From NCBI RefSeq assembly GCF_004005475.1, contig NZ_RZTZ01000012.1, positions 62,001-126,000 of the forward strand: a DNA stretch of 64,000 nt, read 5' to 3'. The position numbers were made by a program, and so were the translations under genes. This document shows positions 60,783 to 64,000 of this stretch, one piece after another. Under the pieces are notes generated by a model, which saw only the letters and a list, made by a program, of their open reading frames with translations, had not been told where the DNA came from and ran no database searches. Source of the DNA: Niallia taxi (GTDB lineage: Bacteria > Bacillota > Bacilli > Bacillales > Cytobacillaceae). Positions within the stretch are counted from its first letter, which is position 1, and each line of letters begins with the position of its first letter.

Positions 60783-61800
60783 TAGAAAAGCGGCTTATTT
60801 ATTGGCCGCTTTTTTTCTCATCATCGCACTTTTTCTAGGGATTTCAGTTGGAACCGTTTCAGTGCCCTTTTTGACCATTGTAAAAATCTTCGCAAACTTA
60901 ATCAGTCCAACTGAAATATTTGATGTAGACAAAATGCAGGCAAATATTGTTTATAATATCCGCCTTCCACGTGTTATTCTTTCTGGGCTTGTCGGTGCAA
61001 GTCTTGCTATTGCTGGTTGTTCTTTTCAAGGTTTGTTGCGAAATCCGTTAGCTGATCCTTATACATTAGGTGTATCTTCAGGTGCTTCGGTTGGAGCTGT
61101 TGCAACATTGTTCTTTCATATTTCAATCCCCGTTTTGGGCGGGTACACATTGCCTGTACTAAGTATCCTGTCTGCTTTTATAACGATATTATGTGTTTTA
61201 TTGTTCGCAAGAAGACTTGACCCTGCAATGAAGGTAGAAACGATTATACTGACAGGCATTATCTTTAGTTCGTTTCTAGCTGCATTTATCTCGCTTTTCA
61301 TCGCATTAACTGGTGATGAGCTTAGACAGATGATTGGCTGGCTGCTCGGAGGTGTGTCGATGAGAGGCTGGGTTTATATTCAAATGTTTCTTCCTTTTTT
61401 TGTTTTCGGCTGTCTGATTTTGCTGCTGCAAGGAAAGGAACTCAATATACTGGCGTTCGGAGAAGAGCGTGCACAGCATTTAGGCGTACAAGTAAGGTAT
61501 AGAAAGATATTAATCCTGCTTGCTGGAAGTATGCTGACTGGAGCTGCTGTTGCAGTGTCAGGAACAATTGGTTTTGTTGGTCTTGTTATTCCTCATTTAA
61601 TCAGACTTCTGACTGGACCTGATCATCGTCATGTGCTGCCGCTGTCTATTTTTGTTGGGAGTGGTTTTCTAATTCTCGCTGATTTGCTGGCAAGATCAAT
61701 CATTTCTCCTGCTGAGCTGCCGATTGGTGTTATTACTGCACTTGCAGGTGCCCCTGTATTTGCTGTATTGCTATTAAATTATAGAAGGAAGGGGAGGTAG
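60769..61800 (+). CDS. btuC: Cobalamin ABC transporter permease (BtuC)
   Basis: Inner-membrane permease of the FecCD/BtuC family, about 343 residues and ten helices. Family segments: NIRLPRVILSGLVGASLAIA, FQGLLRNPLADPYTLGVSSG, GGVSMRGWVYIQ, VSGTIGFVGLVIPHLIRLLT and ELPIGVITALAGAPVFAVLL. The frame extends upstream, deep into btuF, to 60691, but ATG 60769 gives the usual N terminus and a short overlap; its SD (GAAGG) is weak, consistent with coupling to btuF. Confidence 0.92.
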   Translation: MFLNNRKAAYLLAAFFLIIALFLGISVGTVSVPFLTIVKIFANLISPTEIFDVDKMQANIVYNIRLPRVILSGLVGASLAIAGCSFQGLLRNPLADPYTLGVSSGASVGAVATLFFHISIPVLGGYTLPVLSILSAFITILCVLLFARRLDPAMKVETIILTGIIFSSFLAAFISLFIALTGDELRQMIGWLLGGVSMRGWVYIQMFLPFFVFGCLILLLQGKELNILAFGEERAQHLGVQVRYRKILILLAGSMLTGAAVAVSGTIGFVGLVIPHLIRLLTGPDHRHVLPLSIFVGSGFLILADLLARSIISPAELPIGVITALAGAPVFAVLLLNYRRKGR

Positions 61801-61804
61801 AACG

Positions 61805-63283
61805 ATGCTTGAAGCAAAAGGACTTTCCTTTCATTACGGAAAGAAGAAGGTGCTAGAGAATATCACTTTTTCTGTACAAAAGGGGGAGATGCTTGGCATT
61901 CTTGGTCCAAATGGTAGTGGGAAAACAACATTGTTTAAACTGATAAGTGGTATCCTCGAACCGGATTCTGGTGATCTATTCATTAAAGAGAGGAAGCTTA
62001 CACAATATAAACAAAAAGAACTTGCGAGAATCGTTTCTACTCTTTCGCAACAAACAACTGAGACCTTTTCTTATACTGTTAAAGAAATAGTTTCAATGGG
62101 CAGATATGCTCACCAAACAGGCTGGATACAGGGGTTGACTGTAGAGGATAAAGCCATTATCAGTAGAGCGATGGAACAGACGGGTATTAGTCATTACAGT
62201 GATTCCTTGATAGGAGAGCTTTCAGGAGGAGAAAAGCAGCGTGTGTATTTAGCGCAATGCTTGGCACAGGAGCCGGAGATTCTTCTTCTTGATGAACCTA
62301 CTAATCATCTGGATCTATCCTTTCAAAAAGAACTGCTCGATACTTTGAAAATGTGGAGCAGGGATAAAGGACTGACTATCGTCTGTATTTTTCATGATTT
62401 GAATTTAGCTAGCTTGTACTGTGACAGGCTTTTGCTGCTCCATCACAATCAGATAGAATCAGATGCTAATCCTCGGGAAGTTCTGCAAGAGAATACAATA
62501 AAAAAGGTATATAAAACAGATGTAATGAGAACCTTACATCCGCAAGTCCCTGCTGCTCAGCTAGTTATTTCTCCTGAATCAGCTGAAAAATCAGGGCATG
62601 AAGTAATCGGTGAAGAACATTTGCATATATCCCGTGACTACATATCTATTACCACTAACTTTCCACTGAAAACACTGTCTTCTGGTATGACAGGAGCTGG
62701 AGTCGGCTGGCATAAATACTTTGTTAATCGACATGTAAATAAAGACTATCATTGTGAAGATTATAAGGTGGAAATGAAAAGTTATCTTGAGAACAATGGT
62801 TTTCTGCCGAGTGAGACGGTAGGAATGATGACCGCAGTTGAGCTTGAGGATGCTGCGTATGGAAGCTATCAAGCAGGTGCTTCCTCTGTTTTTATTGTTG
62901 TCACTGCAAGTGTAGGACATGCGGTGGATGCAGCTTTGAGTGAGCAGCATCCCTCCTACCTTTTACCTGGAACAATCAATCTGTGGATTTTTATTAATGG
63001 AGAGCTGTCTGAACAAGCATTTCTGCAATGTGCGATGACAGCGACAGAGGCGAAGACAAGTGTTCTTCGTAACAGACAAGTTGCTGATCCTCTTACAGGA
63101 ACTACAGCGACAGGTACTCCAACAGACAGCTTACTTATTGCAGCAACCCAAACTGGAGAGCATCATGAGTTTGCGGGCACAATCACTTCTTTAGGCAAAG
63201 TAGTTGCTAAAGGCGTTTATGAATGTATAACAGAGGCTTTGGATAAAAGGGAAAGCAGCATAAAAGCTAGAAAAGAGGGATGA
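61805..63283 (+). CDS. btuD: Fused cobalamin ABC ATPase and adenosylcobinamide amidohydrolase (BtuD-CbiZ)
   Basis: 492 residues, nearly twice a normal BtuD. Residues about 1-255 are the ABC ATPase: Walker A GPNGSGKTT, signature LSGGEKQRVYLAQCLAQ, Walker B LLLDEPTNHLD, H-loop FHDLNLAS. Residues about 285-485 match CbiZ, which cleaves the side chain of adenosylcobinamide so that imported corrinoids can be rebuilt: MTGAGVGWHKYFVNRHV, VGMMTAVELEDAAYGSYQAG, and TGTTATGTPTDSLLIAA. The fusion couples uptake to corrinoid salvage. ATG at 61805 follows GGAGGTAG. It ends one base before pduO. Confidence 0.92.
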   Translation: MLEAKGLSFHYGKKKVLENITFSVQKGEMLGILGPNGSGKTTLFKLISGILEPDSGDLFIKERKLTQYKQKELARIVSTLSQQTTETFSYTVKEIVSMGRYAHQTGWIQGLTVEDKAIISRAMEQTGISHYSDSLIGELSGGEKQRVYLAQCLAQEPEILLLDEPTNHLDLSFQKELLDTLKMWSRDKGLTIVCIFHDLNLASLYCDRLLLLHHNQIESDANPREVLQENTIKKVYKTDVMRTLHPQVPAAQLVISPESAEKSGHEVIGEEHLHISRDYISITTNFPLKTLSSGMTGAGVGWHKYFVNRHVNKDYHCEDYKVEMKSYLENNGFLPSETVGMMTAVELEDAAYGSYQAGASSVFIVVTASVGHAVDAALSEQHPSYLLPGTINLWIFINGELSEQAFLQCAMTATEAKTSVLRNRQVADPLTGTTATGTPTDSLLIAATQTGEHHEFAGTITSLGKVVAKGVYECITEALDKRESSIKARKEG

Positions 63284-63284
63284 A

Positions 63285-63884
63285 ATGAAGATTTATACGA
63301 AAACAGGTGATAAAGGCAAGACGAGCATTATTGGCGGAAGAATTGCCAAGGATGACATCAGAGTCGAAGCGTATGGCACAGTGGATGAAGCAAATTGCTT
63401 TGTCGGACAAGCCATATCCTTGCTGGAGCATGAGACCTTTTTAGATATAAGGGAGGACTTGGAGAAAATTCAGCATGAATTATTTGATTGTGGTGGGGAT
63501 TTAGCAAGCATAATAAAAGATAGGCAATTAAAACTGTCTGAGGAAGCTATTGCTTTTTTAGAAAAGCGTATAGATATGTTAACGGAAGAAGCGCCGCCGC
63601 TTGAACGATTTATTTTACCTGGGGGAACAAACGCTGCTGCAGCCATCCATATTGCCAGAACAGTAACGAGACGGGCAGAAAGATGTGTAGTTACTTTAAT
63701 GAGAGAAGAAGAGAGCGTTCCTGATTTGCCATTAAAATACTTAAACCGTTTATCTGATTATTTCTTTGCATTAGCTCGAGTCTTGAACTTTCGCAGTGGT
63801 GTGCGTGATATTGAATATGTGAGAAGCGCAAAGGTTTTTCATGTAGATAAAGCAATTCGAGGAGAAAAAGGTCCTGATAATTGA
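63285..63884 (+). CDS. pduO: PduO-type cob(I)alamin adenosyltransferase
   Basis: ATP:corrinoid adenosyltransferase making adenosylcobalamin, 199 residues, expected trimer of helical bundles. N-terminal ATP site YTKTGDKGKTSIIGG, AYGTVDEANCFVG, the catalytic RTVTRRAERCVV, and YLNRLSDYFFALARVLN are all characteristic (B. subtilis YvqK type). ATG at 63285 follows GAGGGATG and is one base past the btuD stop. It is the last complete gene; from 63885 to the window end nothing further is recognised. Confidence 0.94.
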   Translation: MKIYTKTGDKGKTSIIGGRIAKDDIRVEAYGTVDEANCFVGQAISLLEHETFLDIREDLEKIQHELFDCGGDLASIIKDRQLKLSEEAIAFLEKRIDMLTEEAPPLERFILPGGTNAAAAIHIARTVTRRAERCVVTLMREEESVPDLPLKYLNRLSDYFFALARVLNFRSGVRDIEYVRSAKVFHVDKAIRGEKGPDN

Positions 63885-64000
63885 GGTTCATTTAGCTTAT
63901 AGGATTGACTGTTGATTTTTGAAGAGCATGCCTAAAAAATATTGTGTGAATAAGCTGCATTTTCCTGCCTCTGAACATAAATTATTACAAATCATGTAGA

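Noticed and set aside
1-64000. CRISPR arrays, prophage, transposases, restriction or toxin-antitoxin systems
   Set aside because: None found; gene order and composition look like ordinary chromosome throughout.

Overview
The window reads as chromosomal DNA of a low-GC, endospore-former-type member of the Bacillaceae (Bacillus/Niallia/Cytobacillus-like). The evidence is close similarity, recalled from family knowledge, to Bacillus subtilis KhtTU, QoxABCD, YclNOPQ, YclJK, GspA, HtrA-type proteases and Dps/MrgA, together with strong AGGAGG ribosome binding sites, frequent TTG/GTG starts and U-tailed intrinsic terminators. No rRNA, tRNA, CRISPR array, transposase, phage gene or intact insertion sequence was seen. 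The species cannot be fixed from sequence alone.

Layout. 1-13.7 kb: end of a glycosyltransferase, haem enzyme HemY/CgoX convergent with a TspO-related membrane protein, a 7TM-PAS-GGDEF diguanylate cyclase, an orphan siderophore ATPase, MurB, VanZ-like protein, aldo/keto reductase, IlvD, an AI-2E family permease, and the K+/H+ antiporter pair KhtTU led by a recombinase-fold protein that has lost key catalytic residues. 14-22 kb: a CNNM/CBS cation transporter, the mannitol system mtlA-mtlR-mtlF-mtlD, and a GspA-like GT8 glycosyltransferase behind a sigma-B-type promoter. 22-29 kb: a 39-residue protein, a class A penicillin-binding protein and the quinol oxidase operon qoxABCD. 29-33 kb: Fur-type promoter and the petrobactin-type uptake operon yclNOP-yclQ, with strong RNA structure between yclP and yclQ. 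33-48 kb: sugar-type oxidoreductase and ROK kinase, the two-component system yclJK next to an HtrA protease and a PrsA-like foldase, peptide deformylase, a secreted 28-residue-repeat protein, and a PuuR-like regulator heading potABCD. 47-57 kb: YibQ-like deacetylase-fold protein, MscS-type channel, Ktr-type K+ gating subunit, lipid kinase, Dps/MrgA with PerR boxes, SEDS protein, MgtE, then a purine riboswitch controlling an amidohydrolase. 57-64 kb: unknown protein, SfsA, then a cobalamin riboswitch controlling btuF-btuC-(btuD-cbiZ fusion)-pduO.

How it fits together. Several units are complete pathways with their control element visible: mannitol import and oxidation; polyamine import with operator array; iron-siderophore import with Fur box; B12/corrinoid import, remodelling and adenosylation under a B12 riboswitch. 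Ion homeostasis recurs (KhtTU, CNNM, MgtE, Ktr, MscS-like), as do envelope quality control and wall synthesis (MurB, class A PBP, SEDS, HtrA, PrsA).

Most noteworthy candidates: (1) a divergent guanine-type riboswitch at 56031-56135 whose P1 strand is also the terminator strand, implying a ligand-ON switch in front of a purine-type deaminase; (2) a recombinase-fold protein without its tyrosine nucleophile heading the khtTU operon; (3) the structured mini-ORF region between yclP and yclQ; (4) a secreted protein built of six exact-period 28-residue repeats; (5) a tetranucleotide repeat in the leader of a GNAT gene.
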